The notes under the pieces are model-generated. The model was given only the letters and a program-made list of their open reading frames with translations. It was not told the origin of the DNA and searched no databases. 64,000 nt of DNA from Moniliophthora roreri (Eukaryota; Basidiomycota; Agaricomycetes; Agaricales; Marasmiaceae). Numbering within the stretch: position 1 is the first letter of the stretch; the number at the start of each line of letters is the position of its first letter. A program made the translations under genes and the position numbers. Where the stretch lies: positions 277,693 to 341,692 of the forward strand of contig LATX02000221.1 of the NCBI GenBank assembly GCA_001466705.2, in the 5' to 3' direction. Of the stretch, positions 1-10,511 are shown piece by piece.

Positions 1-1179
1 TTCTATACCATACAGCTCGGCGAGATGACTCGACAGCAGACATACCAAGAATTTCGAGGCAAAATCGTTCCGCCAGACCACCCTGTATCAAAGCATGTTC
101 GACGTGTCGTCACGCAGATTCTCTCAGCCTCAAATTTGGGTGTGGTAAAAGGCCTTGTACCGGTTGTGCATTCACCCTTTGACGACACTTGGGATCCGGA
201 CGCTTCGTCAGACTTTTCAAGGTCAGACCCGGCATTAGGTGGGCAGAGAGAATGGGACGTTATAGTGGTGAATGATAAAATTGTGAATGCTGCTGCTACA
301 CCAGGTGCGCGACCTAAAGCATACGCTGCTTTTCTTCTCTTTTGACACCCTCTTTTGATAGGCACCATTATCGTTTTCACCGGCATATTGCCCGTATGCA
401 AAGACGAAACTGGACTAGCTGCGGTCCTCTCCCATGGTGCGTACGCATGGTCTTCTCACCTGTTACTTGTATTCCTAACATCTTTATCCAGAAATCGCAC
501 ATGTCGGTCAGCTGTTTACTTTAACATTGAAGAATGGCCATTTAACGCCCTTCCAGTTGCCAGACATTCAGCCGAACGATTATCATCTCAAGCCGTCGCA
601 ATCGCATTCATGATCTTGCTCACCGCCTCTGGCCTGGACATGGGCATTTCGTCCTTCCTGCACTCGTTACTGGTCGACCTGCCGAACTCTAGAACCCAAG
701 AACGAGAAGGCATGTCCATGATAATCTCCTGCATGTCCTTCAACTCATCGTCGCCTTCAGCTGATATCATTGGCCTTCGCCTCATGTCAAAGGCATGTTA
801 CGACCCCAAAGGAGCACCAGAGTGCGTACACCTTCCTCTTTGCACGTTGACATCGCCCATACTTAACCCGCATTATGTACGCAGGATGTTCTCTCGCTTA
901 GGCGAGCTTGAATCCAAGATGTCTAGATTACCGGAATTCATGACAACACATCCGTTATCAACCAGTCGGGTCAAGGTGGGCATTCGATTCATTGTTATCC
1001 ATTATGGCTTCTAATGGATTCTTACTTTACAGTATCTTGAGGAACTACTGCCTCAAGCGTACGAAGTCCTAGCAGCCAGTCCGGATTGCTCTAGAATCCG
1101 TGATCAAGCGACTGCGTTCCGTGATTTGGCTAGGATACGGGCGATCGGGAACCCAACTGATCGTGAGGAAGTATGGTGA
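1..1179 (+). CDS. OMA1: OMA1-like mitochondrial M48 metalloprotease, 5' end cut off by window
   Basis: Partial gene, open from base 1 in frame 1. Exons 1-304, 362-436, 492-506, 557-709, 761-821, 885-975 and 1033-1179 join in frame to a TGA at 1177-1179. The joined product contains the zinc motif HEIAH followed by VVARHSAER, then a downstream EREAD, which is the third-ligand Glu region of peptidase family M48. OMA1 of this family is an inner-membrane protease that cleaves stress and fusion factors in mitochondria; the role here is inferred from family membership. The zinc motif is split over three exons: LSH+G, a 15-nt exon giving the IAHV part, then VARH. The intron at 710-760 begins GC rather than GT, the only reading that restores EREAD. 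The 5' end with any transit peptide lies outside the window. The last two exons are duplicated downstream. Confidence 0.85.
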
Positions 1180-1282
1180 TTTGGGTGGTTTTGAGGATCG
1201 ATGATGTATGATACCACACCACTTAACGAGAAAAGTGTTTAGAATATAGGGCTCGGATGGATGGATAGCGATAAATAAAACT

Positions 1283-1443
1283 GGAAGCGATAAAAGGCTT
1301 CAACTCATTCCGATGAGCCTAGAATCGTGCTACTTCATCCTCCAGGGCCCGCATTTCCTCCTCTGATTCTCATACAATCTGTTTGATTCCCTTGATTTCT
1401 GCTGGTGATGGAACATAGTTGGTACCGAATCTGCTGAGACCTT
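1283..1443 (-). pseudogene. F-box gene N-terminal fragment, broken
   Basis: Read on the reverse strand this stretch resembles the first 50 residues of the neighbouring F-box proteins (a FGTNYxPSPxEI-type start followed by a coiled-coil-like Glu-rich segment). It has in-frame TGA and TAG codons and no F-box or LRR part. A more open copy of the same fragment lies at 4420-4581, so both come from one duplicated remnant. Confidence 0.6.
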
Positions 1444-1599
1444 TCAGTGCTTATTCGGGCCCCAATACGCCGTCATTCCTTCGAACTGAACCAGCTGCAG
1501 CAACGTCCGGCGCAGAACTATCAAGCGAAGATATTTGTAGTGTACATGGATTTTAAGGTACTCCTGAAACAATGGTACATACAAGGATATACTAGTGCA

Positions 1600-3380
1600 C
1601 TAATAAAAATGGGCGTTAAAAAATAAGGTGTTGAATGAGCGTGATTCACAGGTATCCAAATCACGCCAATCGGACTCACTGAGCCGATTACGTAGGTCCG
1701 GGGGTGAACGCCACTGAACCATCATTCCCTGCTCCCGTAGGCCTCTCAGTTTAGCAGGAATCTCAGGGTCCACAACAAACTCCCGCAGGGCTACACTCAT
1801 CCATTTCAGTTTCTGGACACCTGGGTATCGTGGTTCTACACAGCTTCTCGCTTCAGCAAGAGCTATGAGCGAAGCTGGAGACGATGACGCGGTGTCACCC
1901 TCCGTATAAGTCAATGACTCGAGTCGAGGACATAGGATGTCAGGATTGGTGGAGGTAGGGGTGAGTGCCTCAAAGAACTCGCTATAAGATGCGTTTGCTT
2001 CCATCCCTACGTTACGCAGATTTAGCTCAGCTAGCGAAGGTGCGAGCTGGAGAACCGCGATCAAATCCGCAACTTTCACCGGAAGGTCAAGAGTGAGGCT
2101 CGAAAGAGCACGTCCCGAGCGGTCCAGAAAGGAAAGAAGAGAAATTCTCTCAAAAAAATTATCAGGGGGGTGACTGTAGGGTGAAGTGATGTAGAGCGAT
2201 TTGAGCATCGGCGCGGTGATAGCATCGAGAAGATGCTGAAACCCGAGCGTGATCGCCTCGAACTCAACTCGATGAAAGCGATTATATCGGAAGTGAACTT
2301 TCAGAGCGTGGAGGAATGGCAGTACTACTGGAGGTTCGATGGAGGATACGCTGGTTTCGTGGACGGATTGTATGTATAGGGTGCAGCGTCGTATGGAAGA
2401 GCACGAGAGAGAGAGTACACGCATGGCGTGGTGAGGCAGTAGGTCGTCTCCAAGTGGTCCAGATAGCACCACTTCAGTGAGGTTGCCCCAACGAATGGGT
2501 AACTTATCCAAGTACGCTTTATCCAGCTGTACAGAGTGGAGTGAGGGAGAGCGTCGGAAAACAACGTCCAATGCTGCCCAGTTCACCGACCCTCGCCGTT
2601 GTGGCTTGAACTCTTTTAGTGAAGTCAGTTCAAGCTCCTCTGGCAGAGCCTTCAGAAAGTCCATGACGCGAGCGGAGGCCGACATCGAAAGCCTTGCCCA
2701 TCGTGGTGCATATGGGAGCAAATGCTGTGCAAAGTCAATGCATAGCGCCTCGATTTCATCCACCTCAATCACGGTCCAGCGAGTCTCGTTCGATGCGAAA
2801 GGGGTATGGGCATTGAGCGACAGTGTTAATGGCATCGTTCCCGATCGTTCAAGCCACAAGTCCAACCCCTCTGTATTGGCCTTCATCAACGAACGAAAAA
2901 AGTCGGTGACTGGAGGTGAGCAAGGATATCGAAACACTATGTGGATGCGATTCCAAAGACGTGGTGTCGTTATAGCAACCTCCCGCCAGGACCGACAAAT
3001 GCCAGTCAATAGCAGCGGTGCTTGGTGAATATTATGTGTGGGGAGGTGATCTTTTGGTAGGCATTGCACGAAGATTTCACGAAGAATATCGGAAGGAACA
3101 CGTCGAATGGGGGAGAGAAGTGCACGGTGGTTGTCGATGAAGGATTTCAGTTTATCCCGCCGTGCTTGTAGCTGAGCGATTTGCTCGTCGAGGGCATGTA
3201 ATTCCTTTGCTGGTTCGAGTAATATCTTCTGGATATCAAGGATCTCTTTCGGAGATGGAGCGAAATTGGTCCCGAATTTGCTGGTAAAGGGTGATTCTGG
3301 GAACAATCGATCGATGAGAACATTAAAAAAAGGTAAGTAGCGAGGTGGAACGTACCCATCTGTGCTAATCCTTCTCGCAT
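1600..3380 (-). CDS. F-box protein, tandem copy 1
   Basis: Two exons: 3356-3380 and 1600-3296, with a 59-nt intron (GTACGT...CCAG on the reverse strand). The product is about 573 residues starting MREGLAQMESPF. An N-terminal coiled-coil-like helix (about residues 30-66) is followed by an F-box with the core SPIRRVPSDILREIF (about 69-115), then a long leucine-rich C-terminal half. F-box proteins of this fungal type are presumed substrate receptors of SCF ubiquitin ligases: the F-box binds Skp1 and the repeat region binds the target. No target can be inferred. The short first exon was chosen because the same splice is possible in all three tandem copies and joins in phase. The 5' flank to about 3470 is also shared with copy 2, as expected for a recent tandem duplicate. 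Confidence 0.8.
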
Positions 3381-3955
3381 GTCACACAAGTCCTCGCTCG
3401 ATGTCGCCAATGGTGGAAGAAGGAAGGTTCGTGATGGCAGCTGCCGCCGCGCTGGACCCAAAGGTTATTTATCTAAGATCCTGAGTTCCATAAGCATAAA
3501 GGTCATTGGGGACCCGAAGACCCAAACAACCTTCAATTGCAAAGAGGTGTAGAGGATCCTAAGTTCAAGTTAAAACTGGACAGCGTTACGTGGGGCGGGC
3601 TGTCGACTTTAATCTTCCCAAAAACACATATTGTTCAAAACATTTGTCCCTTGCAAAAGTAACTGCATCTTTGCACAGGGCGACATCAAAAACGTAGGAA
3701 ACGACACCAAAATCGCTAATTTTGACCCAGGATCAGTGTTTTTGCGACGCAGGCCAGTTGGCGCCCCAAAGCGTGTATTTCTCGAACTGCGAAAGACCTA
3801 CTCTTTGCTGGAATGTTCTGAGAGCTCCTCGAATCCCTCTCCTTTTACCAAAAGTACATGCAAACTTTCAGACGCAACCTCGCCATGACGAAACGAAGCG
3901 CAAATCGATTGAAATGCCCGCAAATTTACGGTGACGTGAGCTTGACTTACTCAAC
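3381..3955. other. Intergenic, no gene seen
   Basis: The part up to about 3470 is 5' flank of F-box copy 1, shared with copy 2. The rest has only short unrelated open frames and is the junction between the two duplication units. Confidence 0.5.
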
Positions 3956-4250
3956 GATGTTCTCTCGCTTGGGCGAGCTTGAATCCAAAATGTCTAGACT
4001 GCCGGAATTCATGGCAACACATCCGTTATCAACCAGTCGGGTCAAGGTGGGCATTCGATCCATTGCCATCCATTATGGCTTCTAATGGATACTTACTTTA
4101 CAGTATCTTGAGGAACTACTGCCTCAGGCGTACGACGTTCTAGCAGCCAGTCCAGATTGCTCAAGAATCCGTGATCAAGCAACTGCGTTCCGTGATTTGG
4201 CTAGGATACGGGCGATCGGGAACCCAACTGATCGTGAGGAAGTACGGTGA
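3956..4250 (+). pseudogene. OMA1 3'-end fragment (duplicated last two exons)
   Basis: Near copy of 885-1179: it starts exactly at the first base of the penultimate exon, keeps the intron (GTGGGC...TTTACAG) and the last exon, and ends at a TGA one codon-variant away from the original. The catalytic exons are absent, so it cannot encode a protease. It arrived with the F-box segment as part of a tandem duplication. Confidence 0.8.
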
Positions 4251-4419
4251 CTTGGGTGGTTTTGAGGGTCGATGTATGATACCACATCACTCAACGAGAA
4301 AAGTACTCAGAATATAGGGCTCGGATGGATGGATAGCGATAAATAAAACAGGAAGCTGACCCTCGTGTATCGAACGAGTTACTTCTCGAAGGATATTGGT
4401 GTGAATTCGTCGAATTAGC

Positions 4420-4581
4420 GATAAAGGACTCCAACTCATTCCGATGAGCCTGGAATCGTGCTACTTCTTCCTCCAGGGCCCGCATTTCCTCCTCCGATTC
4501 CCGTACAATCCGTTTGATTCCCTCGATTTCTGCTGGTGATGGAGCATAGTTGGTACCGAATCTGCTGAGACCTTTCAACAC
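4420..4581 (-). pseudogene. F-box gene N-terminal fragment
   Basis: The reverse strand reads MLKGLSRFGTNYAPSPAEIE and a Glu-rich helix, clearly related to the first 55 residues of the F-box genes beside it, then leaves the family sequence. There is no F-box motif. It is the cleaner copy of the fragment at 1283-1443 and is probably a remnant of a further, lost F-box gene. Confidence 0.65.
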
Positions 4582-4731
4582 TTATTCGGGCCCCAATACG
4601 CCGTCATTCCTTCGAACTGAATCAGCTGCAGCAATGTCCAGTGTAGAACTATCAACCGAAGATATTTGAAGTGTACATGGGTTTTAGGGTACTCTTGAAA
4701 ACAATGGTACATACAAGGACATACTAGTGCA

Positions 4732-6513
4732 CTAATAAAAATGGGCGTTAGACAAATGGGCGTTGAATGAGCGTGATTCACAGTCCTCAAAGGTATCCGA
4801 GTCACTCCAATCTGACTCAGGCCCACTGAGCTGATTACGTAGGTCCCGGGGTGAAGTCCACAGAACCATCATTCCCTGCTCCCATAGGCCTGTCAGTTTA
4901 TCAGGAATCTCAGGGTCCACAGCGAACTCCCGCAAGCCTACAGTCATCCATTTCAATTTCTGGACACCTGGATATCGTGGTTCTACACAGCTTCTCGCTT
5001 CAGCAAGAGCTATAAGCGAAGCTGGAGACGACACGGCGGCACTCTCTACGTAAGTCAATGACTCGAGTCGAGGACATAAGGGGTCAGGATTGGTGGAGGT
5101 AGGGGTGAGTGCATCAAAGAACTCGCTAAGAGAGGCGTTTGCTTCCATTCCTACGCTACGCAGTTTTAGCTCGACTAGCTCAGGCGCGAGCCGAAGAACC
5201 GCGATCAAATCCGCAACTTTCACCGGAACATCAAGAGCGAAGCTCGAAAGAGTGCATTCCGAGCGCTCCAGAAAGGAAAGAAAAGAATTTCTTTCAACAC
5301 AAGGACCAGGGTGAAGGGATTTCGTTGAAATGATGGAGAGCGTTTTGAGCATCGGCGCAGTGATAGCATCGAAAAGATGCTGCAAGGCGAGTGCTGTCGG
5401 GGAACGCCCATTGAATTCCATTTTAATCTTGAGAGTGTGAAGGAATCGCAGTACTATTGGAAGTTCAACAGCGGATGCGGTGATTCCATGGGCGAGTGGC
5501 AATCGTATTGATAGGGTGCAGCTTCGTATGGAAGAGGATGAGAGAGAGAGTACACGCATGGCGTCCTCAGGCAGTAGTGATGGTGCAGATAGCACCACCT
5601 CAGTGAGCTTGCCCCAACGAATGGGTAGCTTATCCAAGTACGCTTTGTAAAGCTTTACAGAGCGGAGTGAAGGAGAACGTCGGAAAACAACGTCCAATGC
5701 TTCCCAGTTCACTTTCGACCCTCGCCGTTCTGGCTTGAACTCTTCTAGTGAAGTCAGTCCAAAGTCTTCTGGCAAAGCCTTCAGAAAGTCCATGACGCGG
5801 GCGGAGACCGTTATCGAAAGACTCTTCCATCGCGATGCATATGGGAGCAAATGCCGTGCAAAATCAACGTATAGTGCCTCAATTTCATCCATCTCAGTCA
5901 TGATCCAGGCAGCGCGGTCCCACAGGCTGTCAAAAGGGGTATCGGCACAGAGAGACAGAGTTAATGGCATCGTTCCCGATCGTTCAAGCCATGAGTCCAA
6001 CCCCTCTGCACTGGCCTTCATCAACGAACGAAAAAAGTCGGTGACTGGAGGTGAGCGAGGATATCGAAGCAATATGTGGATGCGATTCCAAAGACGTGGT
6101 GTTGTTATAGCAACCTCCCGCCAGGACCGACAAATGCTAGTCAGTAGCAGCGGTGCTTGGTGTATAGTATGTGTGGGGAGGTGACCTTCTGGTAGACATT
6201 GAACGAAAATTTCCCGAAGAATATCGGAAGGAACACGTCGGATGGGGGAGAGAAGTGCACAGTGGTTGTCGATGAAGGATTTCAGTTTATCCCGCCGGGC
6301 TTGTAACCGAGCGATTTGTTCGTCGAGGGCATGTAATTCCTCTGCTGGTTCGAGTAATATCTCCCAGATATCAAGGATCTCTACCGGAGATGGAGCGAAA
6401 TTGGTTCCGAATTTGCTGGTAAAGGGCGATTCTGGCGACAATCGATCGATGAGAACACAGAAAGGTAAGTAGCGAGGGTGGAACGTACCCATCTGTGCTA
6501 ATCCTTCCCCCAT
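4732..6513 (-). CDS. F-box protein, tandem copy 2
   Basis: Exons 6489-6513 and 4732-6431 with a 57-nt intron give about 574 residues starting MGEGLAQMESPF; an ATG two codons upstream (6519) is also possible. Domain order is as in copy 1: coiled-coil-like helix, F-box core SPIRRVPSDILREIF, then a leucine-rich C-terminal region ending NAHFY. Because the intron length is a multiple of three and has no stop, the unspliced frame is also open and reaches up to 6657. I prefer the spliced model because copy 1 requires splicing at the same place. Likely an SCF substrate receptor by family; target unknown. Confidence 0.8.
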   Translation of the reverse strand: MGEGLAQMGTFHPRYLPFCVLIDRLSPESPFTSKFGTNFAPSPVEILDIWEILLEPAEELHALDEQIARLQARRDKLKSFIDNHCALLSPIRRVPSDILREIFVQCLPEGHLPTHTIHQAPLLLTSICRSWREVAITTPRLWNRIHILLRYPRSPPVTDFFRSLMKASAEGLDSWLERSGTMPLTLSLCADTPFDSLWDRAAWIMTEMDEIEALYVDFARHLLPYASRWKSLSITVSARVMDFLKALPEDFGLTSLEEFKPERRGSKVNWEALDVVFRRSPSLRSVKLYKAYLDKLPIRWGKLTEVVLSAPSLLPEDAMRVLSLSSSSIRSCTLSIRLPLAHGITASAVELPIVLRFLHTLKIKMEFNGRSPTALALQHLFDAITAPMLKTLSIISTKSLHPGPCVERNSFLSFLERSECTLSSFALDVPVKVADLIAVLRLAPELVELKLRSVGMEANASLSEFFDALTPTSTNPDPLCPRLESLTYVESAAVSSPASLIALAEARSCVEPRYPGVQKLKWMTVGLREFAVDPEIPDKLTGLWEQGMMVLWTSPRDLRNQLSGPESDWSDSDTFEDCESRSFNAHLSNAHFY

Positions 6514-6877
6514 GCCCATAATCTCACACAAGTTCTCGCTCGAAGTCGCCAATGGTGGAAGAAGGAAGGTTCGTGATGGCAGCTGCCGCCGCGCTGGACC
6601 CGATATAAAACCCTGAGTTCCATGATGGATAAATCTGGTGTGAAGGTCATTGGCCAAGACTTAATAATTGGAGCATCCGAGCCAAAAGGTTTGCAAGCCC
6701 GAATCCTGACAGGTATGCTGTCTTGAAGCCGCTAGGCTCGTTGTAGTACCAAGGAGGACAGGGCAGACTATCAAGTTCAACGTCAACTTCTGGGAGTACA
6801 TGCTGGCAGCCTGGTTAGATGGTAGAAATTCCTCAGGTATTCGAACACAAGTATCAATAAACTCAAGCACTGCTACA

Positions 6878-8665
6878 CTAATAGAAATGGGTGTCGGATG
6901 GATCTGGTTCCCAGTCCGAGTTATGAAGGGAAGTCATAGGCAAACCATCGGACCACATCTGCTCATTAACAAGCTTCCTACATAGATCTGGGGGTGAACT
7001 CCACTGAACCACCATCCCTTGCTCCCGTAGGCCTTTCAGTTTTGCAGGAATCTCGGGGTCTGCAGCGAAATCCCGCAACGATACTCTCATCCTTTTCAGT
7101 TTTTGAATACCTGGACATCGTGGTTCTATACAGTTCCTCGCTTCAGCAAGAGCTATGAGCGAAGCTGATGCTGATGCCGAGCACCTCACGCAAGTCAATG
7201 ACTCGAGTCGAGGACATAGCACGTCGGGATCCATGGGGGTGGGGGTGAGTGCATCAAAGAACTCGCTGAGAGGGGCGTTTGCTTCCTTTATATTGCTATC
7301 TCGCAGTTTAAGCTCAACTAGCGAAGGCGCCAGCCGGAAAACTGCGATCAAATCTGCAACTTTTACTGGAAGATCCAGAGCGAAGCTTGAAAGCGTACAT
7401 CCTGAGCGCTCCAGGAAGGGAACGAAAGGAAGTCTGTCAAGACAATCGTTGTGGAAAAGGTAATTTCTCGAAGTGATGTGGAGCGTTTTGAGCATTGGTG
7501 CGGTGATAGCATCAAAAAGATGCTGCAAAGCGAGTGCTATTGTCGGGATTTGAGGAGATCGTATTTGAACTTTGAGAGTGTGGAGCATCGGTAATACTAC
7601 CGGGGAACCAACGATGGCCCATATGGTGGAATTCATGGGGATTAGGATGTCTAGTGTGCAGTGTCGTAGGGAAGCGCACGAGGGAGAGAGCACACGCTTG
7701 AAATTGTGAAACAATACGTCCTCTCGGAGTCCAGATATCGCCACTTCGGTGAGGTTGCCACAGGGAATTGATAACCTCTCCAAGTATCCATCATCCAGCT
7801 GCACAGAGCGGAGTGAAGGAGAGCGTCGGAAAACAACGTCCAGCGCCTCCCAGTTCATCATCTCTGGCGGCCGTGTTGGCCTGAACTCTTCTAGTGAAGT
7901 CAATTCAAACTCCTCTGGCAGGGCCTTCAGAAAGTCCATGACGCGGGCGGAGATCGTGATCGAAAGACTCTTCCATCGCGCTGCATATGGAAGTAAATGC
8001 CGTGCAAAGTTAATATAGAGCATCTCAATATCTTTTACTCGGCCCCCATTCGTATTGAAATTCCAGGGATCTCTGGAGGATAGGCTGGAAGGGGTGCTGG
8101 CATGGAGCGACAAAGTTAATGGCATCGTTCCCGATCGTTCAAGCCATAAGTCCAACCCCTCTGCACTGGCCTTCATCAACGAATGAAAGAATTCGGTGAT
8201 TGGAGGCGAGCGAGGATATCGAAGCCATATGTGAATGCGATTCCAAAGACGTGGTGTCGTTATAGCAACCTCCCGCCAGGACCGACAAATGCCGGTCAGT
8301 AGCAGCGGTGCTTGGTGTATATTATGTGTGGGAAGGCGATCTTCTGGTAGACATTGGACGAAAATTTCCCGAAGAATATCGGAAGGAACACGTCGGATGG
8401 GGGAGAGAAGTGCACGGTGGTTGTCGATGAAGGATTTCAGTTTGTCCCGCCGGGTTTGTAAGTGAGCGATTTGTTCGTCGAGGACATGTAATTCCTTTGC
8501 TGGTTCGAGTAATATCTTCTGGATATCAAGGATCTCTTTCGGGGATGGAGCAAAATTGGTTCCGAATTTGCTGGTAAAGGGTGATTCTGGGAACAATTGA
8601 GTCTGATGGAAAAGGCGAAAACGTGCAAAGGTGAACGTACCCATCTGTGCTAATCCTTCCTCCAT
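6878..8665 (-). CDS. F-box protein, tandem copy 3 (more diverged)
   Basis: Exons 8641-8665 and 6878-8586 with a 54-nt intron give about 577 residues starting MEEGLAQMESPF. The N-terminal helix and F-box are almost identical to copies 1 and 2. The LRR-like half is more diverged and the C-terminus is different (ending SDTHFY). Neither 3' nor 5' flank follows the OMA1-containing duplication unit, so this copy predates it or came by another event. The intron is again a multiple of three and open. Predicted SCF-type F-box receptor, target unknown. Confidence 0.8.
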   Translation of the reverse strand: MEEGLAQMGTFTFARFRLFHQTQLFPESPFTSKFGTNFAPSPKEILDIQKILLEPAKELHVLDEQIAHLQTRRDKLKSFIDNHRALLSPIRRVPSDILREIFVQCLPEDRLPTHNIHQAPLLLTGICRSWREVAITTPRLWNRIHIWLRYPRSPPITEFFHSLMKASAEGLDLWLERSGTMPLTLSLHASTPSSLSSRDPWNFNTNGGRVKDIEMLYINFARHLLPYAARWKSLSITISARVMDFLKALPEEFELTSLEEFRPTRPPEMMNWEALDVVFRRSPSLRSVQLDDGYLERLSIPCGNLTEVAISGLREDVLFHNFKRVLSPSCASLRHCTLDILIPMNSTIWAIVGSPVVLPMLHTLKVQIRSPQIPTIALALQHLFDAITAPMLKTLHITSRNYLFHNDCLDRLPFVPFLERSGCTLSSFALDLPVKVADLIAVFRLAPSLVELKLRDSNIKEANAPLSEFFDALTPTPMDPDVLCPRLESLTCVRCSASASASLIALAEARNCIEPRCPGIQKLKRMRVSLRDFAADPEIPAKLKGLREQGMVVQWSSPPDLCRKLVNEQMWSDGLPMTSLHNSDWEPDPSDTHFY

Positions 8666-8839
8666 ATCATAGCTTCACTCAAATCCTCGAGCTCGCCCGG
8701 AGATGTCGTCAATGATGGTGGAAGAAGAGAGGTTTGCAACGGCAGCTGCCTGATGGAACTCTGAGTTCCATGATGGAAGCGGAAATTTACTGATACACGA
8801 GCCTACATGTAACTAATATACATATCCGAGGTACAGTAC

Positions 8840-10511
8840 TCAGGCTTTCCATTTCCACTGCCCCTTATCTCTAGCGTCCAACCAACGCACATAGACTACA
8901 CAGAACGCCGAAGCAACCAATAGGATCCCATCGTAAATGACAATCTTATTGAATTTGTCTTGTAGTTTTCCCGTATCGCTACCAGCGTACTGAGTCCTCC
9001 CATGACTTCCCAAAATCAATCCAGCTAGAGGTGCACCAAAGAGGGAACCCAGCCCACGTATGAAAAGTAGAGTGCCGTTGACGCTGGCATAGTTCTCTAC
9101 ACCGTATATTTCCGTGATAGTGGTTGGAAGGAGGGCATTATATCCTCCAGCATAGATGCCGTAGAGGACAACGAAGGCGATGAAACGGTCTTTGGGTGCG
9201 TTGTACCACAGTGCAAAAACCGAGAGGGCGGATAGAATCACCTATGATCACCATCAGCGTTTGCATAAGTTCGAGATTCTCATAAACTTACCCCGCTAAT
9301 GAGGGTGTTTTGGCGGCCGACATAGTCGGCTAATACCCCCATAGCTACTCGTGAAACGCTATTCACACCACTGTTGATACTGAGGAACAAGCTTCCCGTT
9401 TGCGGGGAAAGCGAGAGTACGGATACCGAGTAAGAAGTCATGTAGTAGATTGGCACGATGTTCCCTCCGGCTTGAAGGAAAGCACCGAATGCCTACGATG
9501 GAGCATTAGCATGATCAATAACAGACAAACCTAATTAGAAGCCGCACCTGATACCAAAACGTTCCTTTCCTTACTAGTCTCGTATCAATCCTTGTTCTGG
9601 CCCTGAAGCCGACCCCAGAACGATGTCGGACAATCATTGATACGGGTATACCAACTGCGAAATTCCATATCCCGAGAATTCTGAGTGTCCATTGGAGGCC
9701 ATAGTGATCCAAAAGGTACTGTTGAACTGGAGCAAGCACCAGACCACCCAGGCTACTTCCCGCGAGAACGACGCCCATGGCAAAACCACGATGACGATCG
9801 AAATACATGGGCGTGATAGCGAGAATGGGGAAGTAGTACATGGATGCTCCGAAGCCATACAGTAGAGCTTGAGTAAGAAAAAGATGCCATAACTGTAAGT
9901 AATATTGATTAGAACGATGGTCACTGCTGCGAAAGTATGTAAACACACCTTCGTAGAAAAACTGGCGAGCACCAGTCCGAGGCTCATGACAAACGCTCCG
10001 AGTAATGTAATAATTTTCACGTTCTTCAATCGAGCCATAACAGGGTTGACAAAGATACTTCCACTCCATGTCAGTCCGGTGCCAATGGTTCCGACGAAGG
10101 ATACGAGAGCGTCTTGACCTTGCGCATCTTTGATATTGGTTCGAGATGATGAGTAGAATTCCTGACGACTGTCAGCGACAAAAATCTGTTGAAAAACCCT
10201 GGTATACATACTTGGAACACACCATATGTCGAGTTAATCCCGATGACATGGAAAGTCATCATGAATCCCGCGAGAAGTAGCCAGGCTTGATATCGACGGG
10301 TCGGCTGCTCTGGAGGTATAAATGGATGTTCTGCGACGTTTTGGAGCGAATTGAGATGGACGGGGAGACGAGCTGGGACATTCTCTGGAACTTCCTCCAC
10401 GACCAGATTGTCTCTAATTGCAGCTGAATTGCCCCCAACCGCTGATGAATCCTTGGAGAGAACTTCCACTAAACCGATCTCCTCTGGGTCCTGCCTGTGA
10501 GCCGACTGCAT
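8840..10511 (-). CDS. MFS transporter, monocarboxylate-transporter-like
   Basis: Five exons on the reverse strand: 10212-10511, 9949-10161, 9548-9892, 9292-9492 and 8840-9241. All four introns are phase 0 and 50-56 nt long. The 486-residue product has a hydrophilic N-terminus of about 65 residues, then about 12 hydrophobic segments; the first is AWLLLAGFMMTFHVIGINST followed by YGVFQ. The layout and the glycine-rich DRHRGFAMGVVLAGSSLGG loop match fungal MCT-type major facilitator proteins, which move short carboxylates or related acids across membranes; the substrate cannot be told. The first in-frame ATG giving the usual N-terminal length is at 10511; an upstream in-frame ATG at 10634 would add 41 residues. 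Confidence 0.85.

Larger units (their letters stand above)
885..3470. repeat. Segmental tandem duplication, unit 1
   Basis: This segment (last two OMA1 exons, spacer with F-box fragment, full F-box gene and its 5' flank) matches 3956-6610 nearly throughout. The left edge of homology falls at the first base of the OMA1 exon beginning at 885. The intron between the last two OMA1 exons is present in both units, so the copy arose at DNA level. Confidence 0.75.
3956..6610. repeat. Segmental tandem duplication, unit 2
   Basis: Second copy of the 885-3470 unit. It carries about 60 extra bases at roughly 4355-4417 inside the F-box fragment spacer that unit 1 lacks. Substitutions are scattered, and both F-box genes remain open. 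Confidence 0.75.

Noticed and set aside
2477..3028. 183-residue forward open frame
   Set aside because: Antisense to F-box copy 1; similar antisense frames occur in the other copies because the coding sequence is conserved. No motif.
5735..6184. 149-residue forward open frame
   Set aside because: Antisense shadow of F-box copy 2.
4732..6657. Unspliced 641-residue frame for F-box copy 2
   Set aside because: The extra residues correspond to an intron and 5' flank that are not open in copy 1; the spliced model fits all three copies.
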